Below, one piece after another: positions 39,385 through 47,662 of a DNA stretch of 64,000 nucleotides. This stretch comes from Paraglaciecola sp. L3A3 (GTDB lineage Bacteria > Pseudomonadota > Gammaproteobacteria > Enterobacterales > Alteromonadaceae). The notes beneath the pieces are model-generated. The model did not search any database and had not been told where the DNA came from. It saw nothing but the letters and a program-made list of their open reading frames with translations. The stretch is from NCBI RefSeq assembly GCF_009796765.1, contig NZ_CP047023.1, forward strand, positions 4,013,501 to 4,077,500, in the 5' to 3' direction. The stretch's first letter is position 1. Every line of letters begins with the position of its first letter. The position numbers and the translations under genes are program-made.

Positions 39385-39428
39385 TTTCAAGCTTCTAACT
39401 CGGAGCTAGAAGCTTGAAACGGCTTTTT
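39385..39428 (+). terminator. Terminator after the OlsF-like gene
   Basis: A 13-bp perfect inverted repeat (TTTCAAGCTTCTA paired with TAGAAGCTTGAAA, 9-base loop) followed after four bases by five T. It lies about 68 bases past the stop and can also serve the converging yjdM-type gene. Confidence 0.65.
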
Positions 39429-39762
39429 ATACTTTTTTCACAAACTCAGATTTTAGCTTCATGGCACCTATACCATCAATTTTACAATCGATATCGTGAT
39501 CACCATCCACTAAACGGATGTTTTTCACTTTAGTACCCACTTTTACAACTGAAGACGAGCCTTTGATTTTTAAATCTTTGATCACGGTAATAGTGTCGCC
39601 ATCCTGCAAAGTATTACCATTTGAGTCCTTAATGACTTTTTCATCTTCGTCCACTTCACCAGACTGAGGCCATTCGTGTGCACACTCGGGGCAAACAAAC
39701 ATATCACGATCTTCATAGGTATAAGCTGAGTCACATTGTGGACAGTTAGGTAAATCACTCAT
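39427..39762 (-). CDS. yjdM: YjdM/PhnA family zinc-ribbon protein
   Basis: 111 residues: a zinc ribbon with Cys7, Cys10, Cys24, Cys27 (CPQC and CPEC), and a small beta domain with [20 protein letters not shown] and [20 protein letters not shown]. Long annotated as alkylphosphonate utilisation protein PhnA, but it is not phosphonoacetate hydrolase; its function is unsettled. No phn genes lie nearby. Confidence 0.9.
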   Translation of the reverse strand: MSDLPNCPQCDSAYTYEDRDMFVCPECAHEWPQSGEVDEDEKVIKDSNGNTLQDGDTITVIKDLKIKGSSSVVKVGTKVKNIRLVDGDHDIDCKIDGIGAMKLKSEFVKKV

Positions 39763-39966
39763 GGTAAAAACATCCTTTAAATACGGCCGCCTCGCGACCT
39801 AAACTCGAATAGGCTGAGGATTATCCTTACTTTTTATAGGGAATACCAGAAAAGAAATACTAGGGCTAGTGGCTGTTGAATTTTTGTGTATGAATTTTGT
39901 TCAATCTAAACACTTTTTAATCGCGCACCTGGTTAAAACATTCGCCAATGTTCCCCCCTTATTGAC

Positions 39967-40488
39967 TTAGGCTTGTTCCCGCAAATAACTAGCAGTACTT
40001 GGCGCTAAACCAAATGTCGATTCTGTTTGCATACCTAGCAAAGAACTCATAGCTGATAAAAGTGAAAAATGATGGATCGCATGGCTAGAAACAAACACTA
40101 ACTCTCTGCCTAAAGATGACCGACTACTAGTGTTCTGTGTTTCATTGACTGAGATTTCACAAATAACTTCTAACTCTTGGTGAATATCCTTGTTACAAAT
40201 TTCCAATAACCAAGCTTCTACCTCTTGCCATTTGCTTAGCGCCTTTTCAGGACAGGACTCATAACTAGCATGACGGTTACGTTTATTATAATTCACCACC
40301 CCTGAATCTACGCCGTCCATAAGAGCAAAATAATGGTCTAAAATATGGCGCATATGAGCACCTGCACTACTACTAAAGTGGGGATTAATCACTAGCTGAT
40401 AATTTTTAGCATCAAATGCAAACAAAAACTGTTTTGCCTGTTGGATGGTTTCTAATAAACTATTTACTGAAAATTCATTATTAATCAT
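39967..40488 (-). CDS. DinB superfamily protein
   Basis: 173 residues, predicted four-helix bundle of the DinB/YfiT type. A metal site is suggested by AHMRHILDHYFALMDG (residues about 45-60) and SSHAIHHFSLLSAM (about 133-146). Such proteins are often metal-dependent thiol or detoxification enzymes, but no substrate can be inferred here. Stand-alone gene. Confidence 0.75.
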   Translation of the reverse strand: MINNEFSVNSLLETIQQAKQFLFAFDAKNYQLVINPHFSSSAGAHMRHILDHYFALMDGVDSGVVNYNKRNRHASYESCPEKALSKWQEVEAWLLEICNKDIHQELEVICEISVNETQNTSSRSSLGRELVFVSSHAIHHFSLLSAMSSLLGMQTESTFGLAPSTASYLREQA

Positions 40489-40939
40489 CAGTTTCCTTTA
40501 TGTTTTTTATATTAATTTTGTAGACCACACATACCATCAATATATTTCAAAAAAATGTGAACTAAAAAAAAGCTTGCTCAAGAATTGACATATATTCTTT
40601 ATAATCAATGATGCTTATATACATGATTAATATGACATATTGACCATAACCTTAACTGAATCAACTAAAATATCAAAGAATAATGCAGCTATTAGTCCTG
40701 ACTATTTTAGAAAAACTAGTCCTAAAACCATTAGGCAATAATACTTAACCTGAGTTCTGGATAAGAAGTGGCGGTTTTTCGTACGTAATAGCAGGCTATT
40801 GCTAGAATGGTATAAATTGAACTTTCTGAGACACAACCAACTAAGAGAAGAAATTGTGCAGCAATTAGTTACTATTCCCTTATAATAAAGCCTCTAGCAA
40901 TAAGCGGTGCCTATCTCACAATAGATAAAAGAAGATGCA
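40489..40939. other. Long AT-rich intergenic region
   Basis: 451 bases with no supported gene. A TTGACA at 40585 lacks a well-spaced -10. The stretch 40750-40895 (containing GAGTTCTGGATAAGAAGTGG, then an open run reading LRHNQLREEIVQQLVTIPL) looks like the edge of a lost insertion sequence or repeat, but I cannot name the element. Confidence 0.35.
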
Positions 40940-41713
40940 ATGTATAAATTGATAATTATTTGGTTCTGTATTTGGCAAACACCTGCTTGGGCAGAAAAGT
41001 TTGTCGTAGCGTCACAAAACTTTAATTATTATCCTCACTACAATTTTCAATCTGGTACCAATAAAGGAATAATATGGGCTATTTTGCAAGAATTTAGCGC
41101 CTACACAGGACACCAATTTGTCTACCATCAAATGCCAGTACTTAGGTTACAAAGAGAATTAGAAAAAGGAACGATAGACTTAGTATATCCGGATAACCAC
41201 CTGTTTAATAAGGATAAAAACTTCGCAAAAGGAAAGTACTATAGTGACACTATTGTGCGAACATTAGGTGGCACTATGGTTAAGGCAGCTAAATTAGGTC
41301 AAAATATTAGTACTATTAAACGTTTAAGCATCCCTCTAGGATTTACCCCTCAAGAAGGTTGGGAAGTATTAATTAATGCAAAAAAGGTGACTTTAATAGA
41401 AGTTAATACCCCTTTAGCTGAACTACAACTTTTGGCAAAAGATAGAGTTGATGCCGCTGAAGTCGACTTTTTTGTAAGCCAACATCAATTACAAAATAAT
41501 CCTCAATTTAGGGAATTTGTATTTGCTCCCGAGTTACCCCATTCAGTAGTTGAATTTAAAATATCAACGGTGAATAAAACTCAATTAATAGACGAAATTA
41601 ATAAGTTTATTAGGTCACATCCTAAAATGATTAATGAATTAAAAGTACAATATGGCATTGTTGAACCAGAGTTAATTCTGCAACGCTTAAAGCGAATCAG
41701 CTCTGATAAATAA
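40940..41713 (+). CDS. Periplasmic solute-binding protein-like
   Basis: 257 residues; signal peptide ending PAWAEK, then a type-II periplasmic binding fold with KFVVASQNFNYYPHYNF, KGIIWAILQEFSAYTGHQFV and LEKGTIDLVYPDN. The second lobe includes LAKDRVDAAEVDFFVSQHQL. There is no transporter next to it; similar lone proteins occur often in Alteromonadales and may act as sensory or chaperone-like binders. Ligand unknown. Confidence 0.7.
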   Translation: MYKLIIIWFCIWQTPAWAEKFVVASQNFNYYPHYNFQSGTNKGIIWAILQEFSAYTGHQFVYHQMPVLRLQRELEKGTIDLVYPDNHLFNKDKNFAKGKYYSDTIVRTLGGTMVKAAKLGQNISTIKRLSIPLGFTPQEGWEVLINAKKVTLIEVNTPLAELQLLAKDRVDAAEVDFFVSQHQLQNNPQFREFVFAPELPHSVVEFKISTVNKTQLIDEINKFIRSHPKMINELKVQYGIVEPELILQRLKRISSDK

Positions 41714-41762
41714 AACGCCTTTCAAACTCCCTTCTGTCGATAAATTTAAAAATAAACATTGA

Positions 41763-41874
41763 CTCACAGCCAATCAAATAGCTGAAGCATTAAGCGTTTC
41801 TCGTGGCAACTTCAGTATGGGCTTAAAAGAATTACAATCTTGGCGACTTGTACAAATTCATCACAAACCAGCTG
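41763..41874 (+). pseudogene. GbsR/MarR-type regulator fragment
   Basis: A 37-codon stretch without a start reads LTANQIAEALSVSRGNFSMG, then LKELQSWRLVQIHHKPA, the helix-turn-helix and wing of a GbsR-like winged-helix repressor. A stop codon precedes it and the frame loses similarity after residue 37. It is a remnant, joined directly to a cytochrome bd subunit fragment in another frame. Confidence 0.6.
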
Positions 41875-41898
41875 TTCAACCAGTTTGTATACGAGTGA

Positions 41899-42252
41899 TG
41901 GACCACAGCCCCGTTTGCGTACTTTGTCGCTGTTATCCCCTTTGTATGCTTTACCCTATTATATGTTGGCCATTTAGTTCTTAAACGATTACCGTTAAAA
42001 GACGATTCAGGTTGTAGGCTCCCCTTTACAATCATTGTCATTGTCTACATATTTTGCTTCTGTGGCTTAGCCTTTAGATTTTACCCTTATGTAGTGCCAG
42101 GTAAATTAATAATTTGGCAAGCCGCAAGCGCGCCGGATTCGCTGCGTTTTATTTTATACGGTGCAGTGTTTGTTATTCCATGCATTTTGGCTTATACCGT
42201 ATTTTCTTACCGAGTATTTTGGGGCAAGGTTGAAGACCTGCGGTATTATTAA
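41899..42252 (+). pseudogene. Cytochrome bd oxidase subunit II (CydB/CioB) C-terminal fragment
   Basis: From the codon after TGA 41896-41898 to TAA 42250-42252 the frame reads WTTAPFAYFVAVIPFVCFTL through YPYVVPGKLIIWQAAS, DSLRFILYGAVFVIPCILAY and SYRVFWGKVEDLRYY, the last three helices and C-terminus of a CydB-type subunit. The FYPYVVPG, IWQAA and YRVFWGKV blocks are diagnostic. It lacks the N-terminal two thirds and any start, so it is a deletion remnant. Subunit I is absent. Confidence 0.75.
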
Positions 42253-42321
42253 TCATATTACACTTACCTCCAGTCCACCATTTAGTGGATTGGACATTGT
42301 TATAAAATCTACGCCACATTA

Positions 42322-42387
42322 ATGTCATAAAGCTATCACTTTTCTTTCACAGAAGTGTCATGGCTCTTTCATATGCTGTTCATTAAA
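42322..42387 (+). promoter_or_regulatory. Array of six PhoB half-sites (three Pho boxes)
   Basis: Six contiguous 11-bp units start at 42322, 42333, 42344, 42355, 42366 and 42377. Each carries NTNTCAY or a close variant at the same offset (for example ATGTCATAAAG and CTATCACTTTT), the PhoB direct-repeat pattern CTGTCAT-AAA. The first two units match the 18-bp Pho box at 15 of 18 positions. The array ends a few bases before an AT-rich -10-like stretch (AAAATAAT) and the GTG start at 42412. Confidence 0.75.
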
Positions 42388-42411
42388 ATAATACAGCAAA
42401 GGAAACACTTA

Positions 42412-44271
42412 GTGACAATTTCAAATTTTTACAGCAAAACAGCTATTGCCTTAGCCATAGGTTTATCTATTAGTGGATGTTCATTAGAAGGTGACGATGG
42501 TCAAGACGGCGCAGCAGGTACTCCAGGGGCAATTGGTACTCCAGGAGCCGACGGTCAGAATGGTGCACCTGGCGCTGACGGACAAGATGCCAATGCAGGT
42601 ATAAGCTTAAGCATAGTCGGGCGTATTCAACTTAATCCTAGCGATCCTGAAGGCGCGGCTGAAATCGTTCAATATCATGTAGCTACCAATACTATCTATG
42701 CCATCAACAGTGCTGCCGATGAGCCTACTGTTGAAATGATTAATGCAAGTAGCATGACTGCAGAAGCAGTAGCGGATCCATTAACCGCTGACAACCTAAC
42801 CACTACCCCATTCATATTACCTACAGATATCTCTGGAGTCGATTTAGATGGTCCTACTAGTGTCGCAGTATCTGGTGACTTAATGGCCATAGCCGTTCCG
42901 GCAGACGACAAAGCAAGCAATGGCTTTGTGTTATTTTATAATGGCTTAAATTCTTCTGCGCCGGTATTTGTAAAAGCGGTGGAAGTGGGTAATTTACCGG
43001 ACATGGTAACTTTTACTCCTGACGGAACAAAAGTATTAACAGCAAACGAAGGTGAACCAAGTGGTGACTACAACATAGATCCTGAAGGCTCAGTATCTGT
43101 TATCGCTATTACTGATGGCACTCCAGCCGACACCTCAATGGCTATCACTTTTGAAGCATATAATGGTAAGCAAGCTGAACTTGAAGCCCAAGGCATGCAT
43201 TTCCCTAATCCAAGTGGCAGAACAATTAATGGCACGCTTATAAGCACCACTATCGCCCAAGATTTAGAGCCTGAATACATTACCACTACAGATCAAATAG
43301 CCTACGTTACGCTACAAGAAAATAATGGTTTAGCCATTATCAATTTAGCAGACAACAGTGTCAAAGTGGTAGGTCTTGGTTATAAAGATTGGAGTGAATA
43401 CCAAATTGATACCATGGAAGATGGTGCAGTTAGCTTTGGTCAATACCAAAATTTATATGGTTTATACATGCCTGATACTATTGCTTCTTTCCAATGGAAA
43501 GAGGCAAACTTCCTAGTCACAGCCAACGAAGGTGACGCTCGAGAGTATTTCTTCGACACGTTAAATGAAAGTGGCGAACAAGATGAAGATTTATGTGAAG
43601 CCGCAGGTGGACAAGATTTTGACGAAGATGACGGCTGTTTGTCTTATACAGATGAAACTCAAGCACGTAAACTTGATTATGCTGCTGGTTCAAATCTAGA
43701 AACCATAGCCGGTGATGATCCTGAAGACGTCGATTTCACTGCCTATCCTCTTGGTCGACTGACAGTGACGAGTGCTTTAGGCGACTCAGATGGTGATGAT
43801 GAATATGAAAGCCTTTATGCATATGGTGCCCGTTCATTCACCATTTGGGATAACAACGGCTTAGTCGTATTTGATTCTGGTGATGACTTTGAACGTATTA
43901 CAGCTTCCATTCATGGAGATGCATTTAATAACAATAATGACGAAAACGAAGGCGATTCACGTTCGGCTAATAAAGGCCCTGAGCCTGAAGCATTAGCTGT
44001 GGGTCAAGTAGGCGATAAAACTTACGCATTTATTGGACTTGAGCGAATGGGTGGCATTATGGTTTATGACATTACTAACCCATACGACACTAAGTTTGTA
44101 GACTATGTGATTAACCGTGATATCACTGAAGGTGGCGATATAATTGGTGACAGCGCACCTGAAGGCATGGCTTTTGTAACAGCAGAAAATAGCCCAAGTG
44201 GTAGTGCTTTGTTAGTGGTTGGCAATGAAGTAAGCGGTACGGTATCGGTATGGCAAATAGCTGAAAAATAA
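42412..44271 (+). CDS. Choice-of-anchor I family lipoprotein, Pho-regulated
   Basis: 619 residues from GTG 42412 (AAAGGA eight bases upstream; the frame is open further up, but that sequence is the PhoB array). Lipobox LSISGC, then a short collagen-like Gly-X-Y stretch (GTPGAIGTPGADGQNGAPGA) acting as a stalk, then a choice-of-anchor-I domain (about 60-619) with VTFTPDGTKVLTANEGEP, FLVTANEGDAREYF, GARSFTIWD and GPEPEALAVGQ. This beta-propeller-like domain is often found in proteins annotated as secreted phosphatases or phytases, but no catalytic residues are recognised. Control by phosphate starvation suggests a role in phosphorus scavenging. Confidence 0.8.
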   Translation: MTISNFYSKTAIALAIGLSISGCSLEGDDGQDGAAGTPGAIGTPGADGQNGAPGADGQDANAGISLSIVGRIQLNPSDPEGAAEIVQYHVATNTIYAINSAADEPTVEMINASSMTAEAVADPLTADNLTTTPFILPTDISGVDLDGPTSVAVSGDLMAIAVPADDKASNGFVLFYNGLNSSAPVFVKAVEVGNLPDMVTFTPDGTKVLTANEGEPSGDYNIDPEGSVSVIAITDGTPADTSMAITFEAYNGKQAELEAQGMHFPNPSGRTINGTLISTTIAQDLEPEYITTTDQIAYVTLQENNGLAIINLADNSVKVVGLGYKDWSEYQIDTMEDGAVSFGQYQNLYGLYMPDTIASFQWKEANFLVTANEGDAREYFFDTLNESGEQDEDLCEAAGGQDFDEDDGCLSYTDETQARKLDYAAGSNLETIAGDDPEDVDFTAYPLGRLTVTSALGDSDGDDEYESLYAYGARSFTIWDNNGLVVFDSGDDFERITASIHGDAFNNNNDENEGDSRSANKGPEPEALAVGQVGDKTYAFIGLERMGGIMVYDITNPYDTKFVDYVINRDITEGGDIIGDSAPEGMAFVTAENSPSGSALLVVGNEVSGTVSVWQIAEK

Positions 44272-44311
44272 GCTACGAGCATGATTTTATAAAACCAAAC
44301 TTTATGTCAAT

Positions 44312-44351
44312 AAAAAAGCGCATCATTTATTAGTAATGATGCGCTTTTTTT
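44312..44351. terminator. Bidirectional terminator
   Basis: AGCGCATCATT paired with AATGATGCGCT (11 bp, 7-base loop), with A and T runs on both sides. It closes the choice-of-anchor gene and the converging DUF3010 gene. Confidence 0.9.
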
Positions 44352-44402
44352 GATTTGCCTGCAGCTAAAAGCTATTAACAAAAAGTTCGCAGTTATTATT
44401 AG

Positions 44403-44840
44403 TTACAAGTCGTATTTATCTTTCATCAGATAAGCATAAGCGGTATTAAATGCAGTTTCTTGAAACATTTTAAGGCCGGTTTCATCCATAGGAACAAGTA
44501 CCGGATTTCGCTTAAGAGATTCTTTAATTTCAGTTGGGCTCATTATAATCACTTCAACATCAGCTAGTAATTCTAAGGCCGCTTCTAATTTAAACCCCAC
44601 AGCCCCACCGGCAAACTTGCCCTTCATTGGACGCTGACGAATAACTATTTTATCTATTTTGTAATCCTGAACTAACTGCGCAAAAGACTTTTGAAAATAA
44701 CGTAAATCTGATGCATCTGCATTTTTCGGTAAACTAAATTTACGGGCACGGCAATCAGGAATTTGAAACACTTCATCTGCCAAAGATAACAAACAGACAT
44801 TTGCATCATTTGCACTTAATTCAACACCACATACACGCAT
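44403..44840 (-). CDS. DUF3010 family protein
   Basis: 145 residues from ATG 44840 (GGAG eight bases upstream); MRVCGVELSANDANVCLLSL, then DKIVIRQRPMKGKFAGGAVGFKLEAAL and a C-terminal FQETAFNTAYAYLM. The family is confined mainly to marine gammaproteobacteria. The N-terminal VCGVEL and later KIVIR pattern recall RNase-H-like (RuvX/ribonuclease) folds, but no catalytic set is established. Unknown function. Confidence 0.8.
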   Translation of the reverse strand: MRVCGVELSANDANVCLLSLADEVFQIPDCRARKFSLPKNADASDLRYFQKSFAQLVQDYKIDKIVIRQRPMKGKFAGGAVGFKLEAALELLADVEVIIMSPTEIKESLKRNPVLVPMDETGLKMFQETAFNTAYAYLMKDKYDL

Positions 44841-45074
44841 ATTTACACTCTCCAAATTAGTTGCGCCGATTATAACGTAATATTCTATTTCTGTCGGAGC
44901 ATTTTTAGCTGTAATCAAACAATAGTTTTTTGGTATAATTTTTTATACCAATCAATCTATCAGTAAACTAAAAAAAGCTCACAAAAATATTTTAATGACC
45001 TATGATTTAAATCAGAGTTTACATACATATCCTTCAGAAATAAGAAGTGATTAGCCAGCATTTAAGGAAAAAAC

Positions 45075-45269
45075 ATGAGCTTAATAACAAACTCAGAATT
45101 CAGTTGCCCATATTGCATGGAAATAAATGAAATAAAAATTGATCAAGATAACGATATGAATAAGCAACCAATTATTGATTGTAAGGTCTGTTGTAGCTCT
45201 ATCGAAATAGTTGTCACTTTAGGCATACATGATCCCTATAACATAATCGCTAGCACAGACAGTGAATGA
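45075..45269 (+). CDS. CPXCG motif-containing cysteine-rich protein
   Basis: 64 residues with two Cys pairs, CPYC at residues 11-14 and CKVCC near 36-40, typical of the small CPXCG-type zinc-ribbon family; the usual Gly after the first pair is Met here. AAGGA lies ahead of the ATG. Possible zinc-ribbon protein of unknown function. Confidence 0.75.
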   Translation: MSLITNSEFSCPYCMEINEIKIDQDNDMNKQPIIDCKVCCSSIEIVVTLGIHDPYNIIASTDSE

Positions 45270-45339
45270 CAAAGTTTACCCATTACTAAAATAGGTGGTA
45301 AATTAGCTTTCAGACTCATTTAACGGTAATCCATTCTTG

Positions 45340-46296
45340 ATGTTTTTGTTTCACAAAATAATTAGTCTTTCACCAATACTTAGCTTGCTATTCACTAGCC
45401 TGGGCATAAATGCAGCACAACTTTTATTCGAAATAGAAAAAAAAGATCAACAAATGTACTTTTCTTATCAGTGGCAAGACAATCAGCAACAGATACGAGA
45501 CCTAAAATTTTCCTTGCCACTTAAGCAGGTCAATACTAAACATCATAAAAGATTTATTAGCGAATTAGCTGATCAGTATGTGTATATTGAATTACACAAA
45601 GCAGCCAGAACAATAGATCCCAGAGAAGCCAGCGTTAAAATTCAGCGGCAGGGCAAAGACATACAAATTAGTGTTAATAGCCGTTCAGCTAAATTACTGC
45701 AGAAATGGCAAACTGCTATGTATCAAAGTAAAGAACGCGCTTTTGAGCAATACTTAAAAGACAACTATCTCAGCCACTTTCGTACTCATTTAGGGCAAAA
45801 AGTAGTTAAACCTGATCACCTACGTTATATAGCCGAAAACACCAAGGTTTTATTACCTGTAGCTCAAGCTTTATATCAAAAAATACCGGAAAATAGTGAA
45901 ACTCGTTTGTACGTAAATTTATTATTAAGTTGGGTACAAAGTATTCCATATAGCGCGCTAGAAGATAGAAAAACGTCAAATGGTGCAGGATATCTGCCCC
46001 CCCCTCTAATACTGTCGAATAATCAAGGTGACTGTGACAGTAAGTCAGCGTTAACGGCCAGTTTAATACGTTCTCTATTGCCTGATGCCAAACTGATCAT
46101 GCTGTATTTACCGAATCACGCACTATTAGGCATTAGCCTGCCCTTCAGAACCACTGAACGTACATTAAATATAGAAGGCATAGAATATTTATTAATGGAA
46201 CCTACAGGTCCGGCGAATATGAATTTAGGCGAAATAGCCGACTCAAGTAATAGAGCGATTAGTGGCAACATGCACAGTTATGAAATAATACCGTGA
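45340..46296 (+). CDS. Secreted transglutaminase-like protein
   Basis: 318 residues, signal peptide ending near INAAQ. The C-terminal half has NNQGDCDSKSALTASLIRSL (candidate nucleophile Cys near residue 232), LPNHALLGISL (His near 259) and YLLMEPTGPANMNLGEIA (acidic residue near 287), the Cys-His-Asp/Glu order of transglutaminase-like cysteine peptidases. The N-terminal half is unassigned. No clear ribosome site; TTG 45337 directly before the ATG is an alternative start. A periplasmic peptidase or cross-linking role is possible but unproven. Confidence 0.65.
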   Translation: MFLFHKIISLSPILSLLFTSLGINAAQLLFEIEKKDQQMYFSYQWQDNQQQIRDLKFSLPLKQVNTKHHKRFISELADQYVYIELHKAARTIDPREASVKIQRQGKDIQISVNSRSAKLLQKWQTAMYQSKERAFEQYLKDNYLSHFRTHLGQKVVKPDHLRYIAENTKVLLPVAQALYQKIPENSETRLYVNLLLSWVQSIPYSALEDRKTSNGAGYLPPPLILSNNQGDCDSKSALTASLIRSLLPDAKLIMLYLPNHALLGISLPFRTTERTLNIEGIEYLLMEPTGPANMNLGEIADSSNRAISGNMHSYEIIP

Positions 46297-46588
46297 AATT
46301 GCACCATTTTTGATTTAGGTATTCACTTATTATTCAGTTATTTACAAAAATCCCTTAGAGAAAAATTACCTTTGACCTAATAAAACCGCCGTTATACCGC
46401 AAATCATAACCCTAGACAGGGTATCTAGGTTTAAACTACTAAAGTTATGTAGCAGATTTACTACACATTTATATACAAAAGAATAAAGGCGTAATTATTG
46501 CTTTACGATAGAATAGTTTATCTACGACTTTAGTCTTAAACCAATACATCCTAATTTTATATATTTTAACTATTAAAAAGGTTTCTTC
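46297..46588. other. Intergenic region ahead of the RND operon
   Basis: 292 bases, AT-rich, no gene. It holds the promoter of the efflux operon; ACCCTAGACAGGGTATCTAGGT near 46419-46440 is an interleaved inverted repeat that could be an operator, but no regulator gene is adjacent. Confidence 0.35.
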
Positions 46589-47653
46589 ATGTCCAAAGGA
46601 AAAATACTTTCACCCATCCTTCTCGCATTGATTTTGATGAGTGGTTTACTAGTTTATTTATACCTACCAAGTGACGAGCAACAACAAGAAAAAAGGTCAA
46701 CGACTACTCCAGTAAGAACTTACACTGTGGTAGAACAAAAATTTCCTGTCACTGTAGAAGCTTTGGGCACAGCTAACGCCAATGAATCTATCACTATCAC
46801 TGCACAAAAATCAGCCATAGTGCAAAGCATTCATTTTGATGATGGGGATTTTGTCAAGAAAGGGCAATTATTGTTAAAGCTGAATGATAGAGAAGAAAAG
46901 GCTAGATTAAACGAATTAGACATCAACCTACAAGAAGCCAAACGTCAATTAAAACGTATCGATAATTTAGCTCAATTAAGTGTTGCATCAAAACAACTTT
47001 TAGATGAACAAGAAGCAAAAGTTAAAGCATTAAAAGCCCAACTTGAAGTGGCAAAAACCTTACTCGACGAACTTGAACTAAGAGCACCTTTTAGCGGTCT
47101 GTTAGGTGTGCGTAAAGTCAGTGTGGGCGCATTAGTAGAGCCGGGAGATCTAATCGTCACTTTAGATGATATGAGCATAATAAAAGTGGATTTCACCATT
47201 GCCGAGTCTCATCTGCCCAGTGTGCATAATGGTCAACACATTGCCGCAACATCTGTCGCTTATCCGGGTGCAGCTTTTACTGGAAAAATATCTAATATTG
47301 CTTCTCGGGTGGATCCTATTACTCGTGCTATTCAAATCCGCGCGCTTGTAGACAACAAAGATTTGCAATTACGTCCTGGCATGTTGTTACAGCTAAACTT
47401 ACAAAAAGAAATTTTAAACACGCTAGTACTTCCCGAGACTGCGCTAGTACCAATTGAAGATAAACAGTTCGTGTTTTTAATTGAGGACAACAAAGCAATC
47501 CAAAGAGAAGTTATAGTCGGTTTACGCAAACCAGGCATTGCACAAATTATTTCCGGCCTAAATGAGAATGACCAAATAGTAGTCGAAGGCGCATTACGCT
47601 TAAAAGATGGTTCAGAGGTTAACGTATTACCCTCAGCAACTGAAAAAGATTAA
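46589..47653 (+). CDS. RND efflux periplasmic adaptor subunit
   Basis: 354-residue membrane-fusion protein of the HlyD/AcrA type. An N-terminal uncleaved helix (about 7-25) is followed by the barrel-sandwich half-motif SAIVQSIHFDDGDFVKKGQLLLKL, an alpha hairpin (about 100-160), ELRAPFSGLLGVRKVSVGAL, and beta-barrel and proximal domains ending in LRLKDGSEV. Ten bases ahead of the RND pump, so translationally coupled. No TolC-type outer-membrane gene is adjacent. Confidence 0.93.
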   Translation: MSKGKILSPILLALILMSGLLVYLYLPSDEQQQEKRSTTTPVRTYTVVEQKFPVTVEALGTANANESITITAQKSAIVQSIHFDDGDFVKKGQLLLKLNDREEKARLNELDINLQEAKRQLKRIDNLAQLSVASKQLLDEQEAKVKALKAQLEVAKTLLDELELRAPFSGLLGVRKVSVGALVEPGDLIVTLDDMSIIKVDFTIAESHLPSVHNGQHIAATSVAYPGAAFTGKISNIASRVDPITRAIQIRALVDNKDLQLRPGMLLQLNLQKEILNTLVLPETALVPIEDKQFVFLIEDNKAIQREVIVGLRKPGIAQIISGLNENDQIVVEGALRLKDGSEVNVLPSATEKD

Positions 47654-47662
47654 GGGGGTAGT

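Noticed and set aside
40585..40620. TTGACA/TATAAT promoter pair
   Set aside because: The two hexamers are only nine bases apart; the next candidate -10 elements are too far or poor.
42355..42411. Upstream GTG start for the choice-of-anchor gene
   Set aside because: This segment is the PhoB repeat array; GTG 42412 has a good ribosome site and gives a proper lipoprotein signal.
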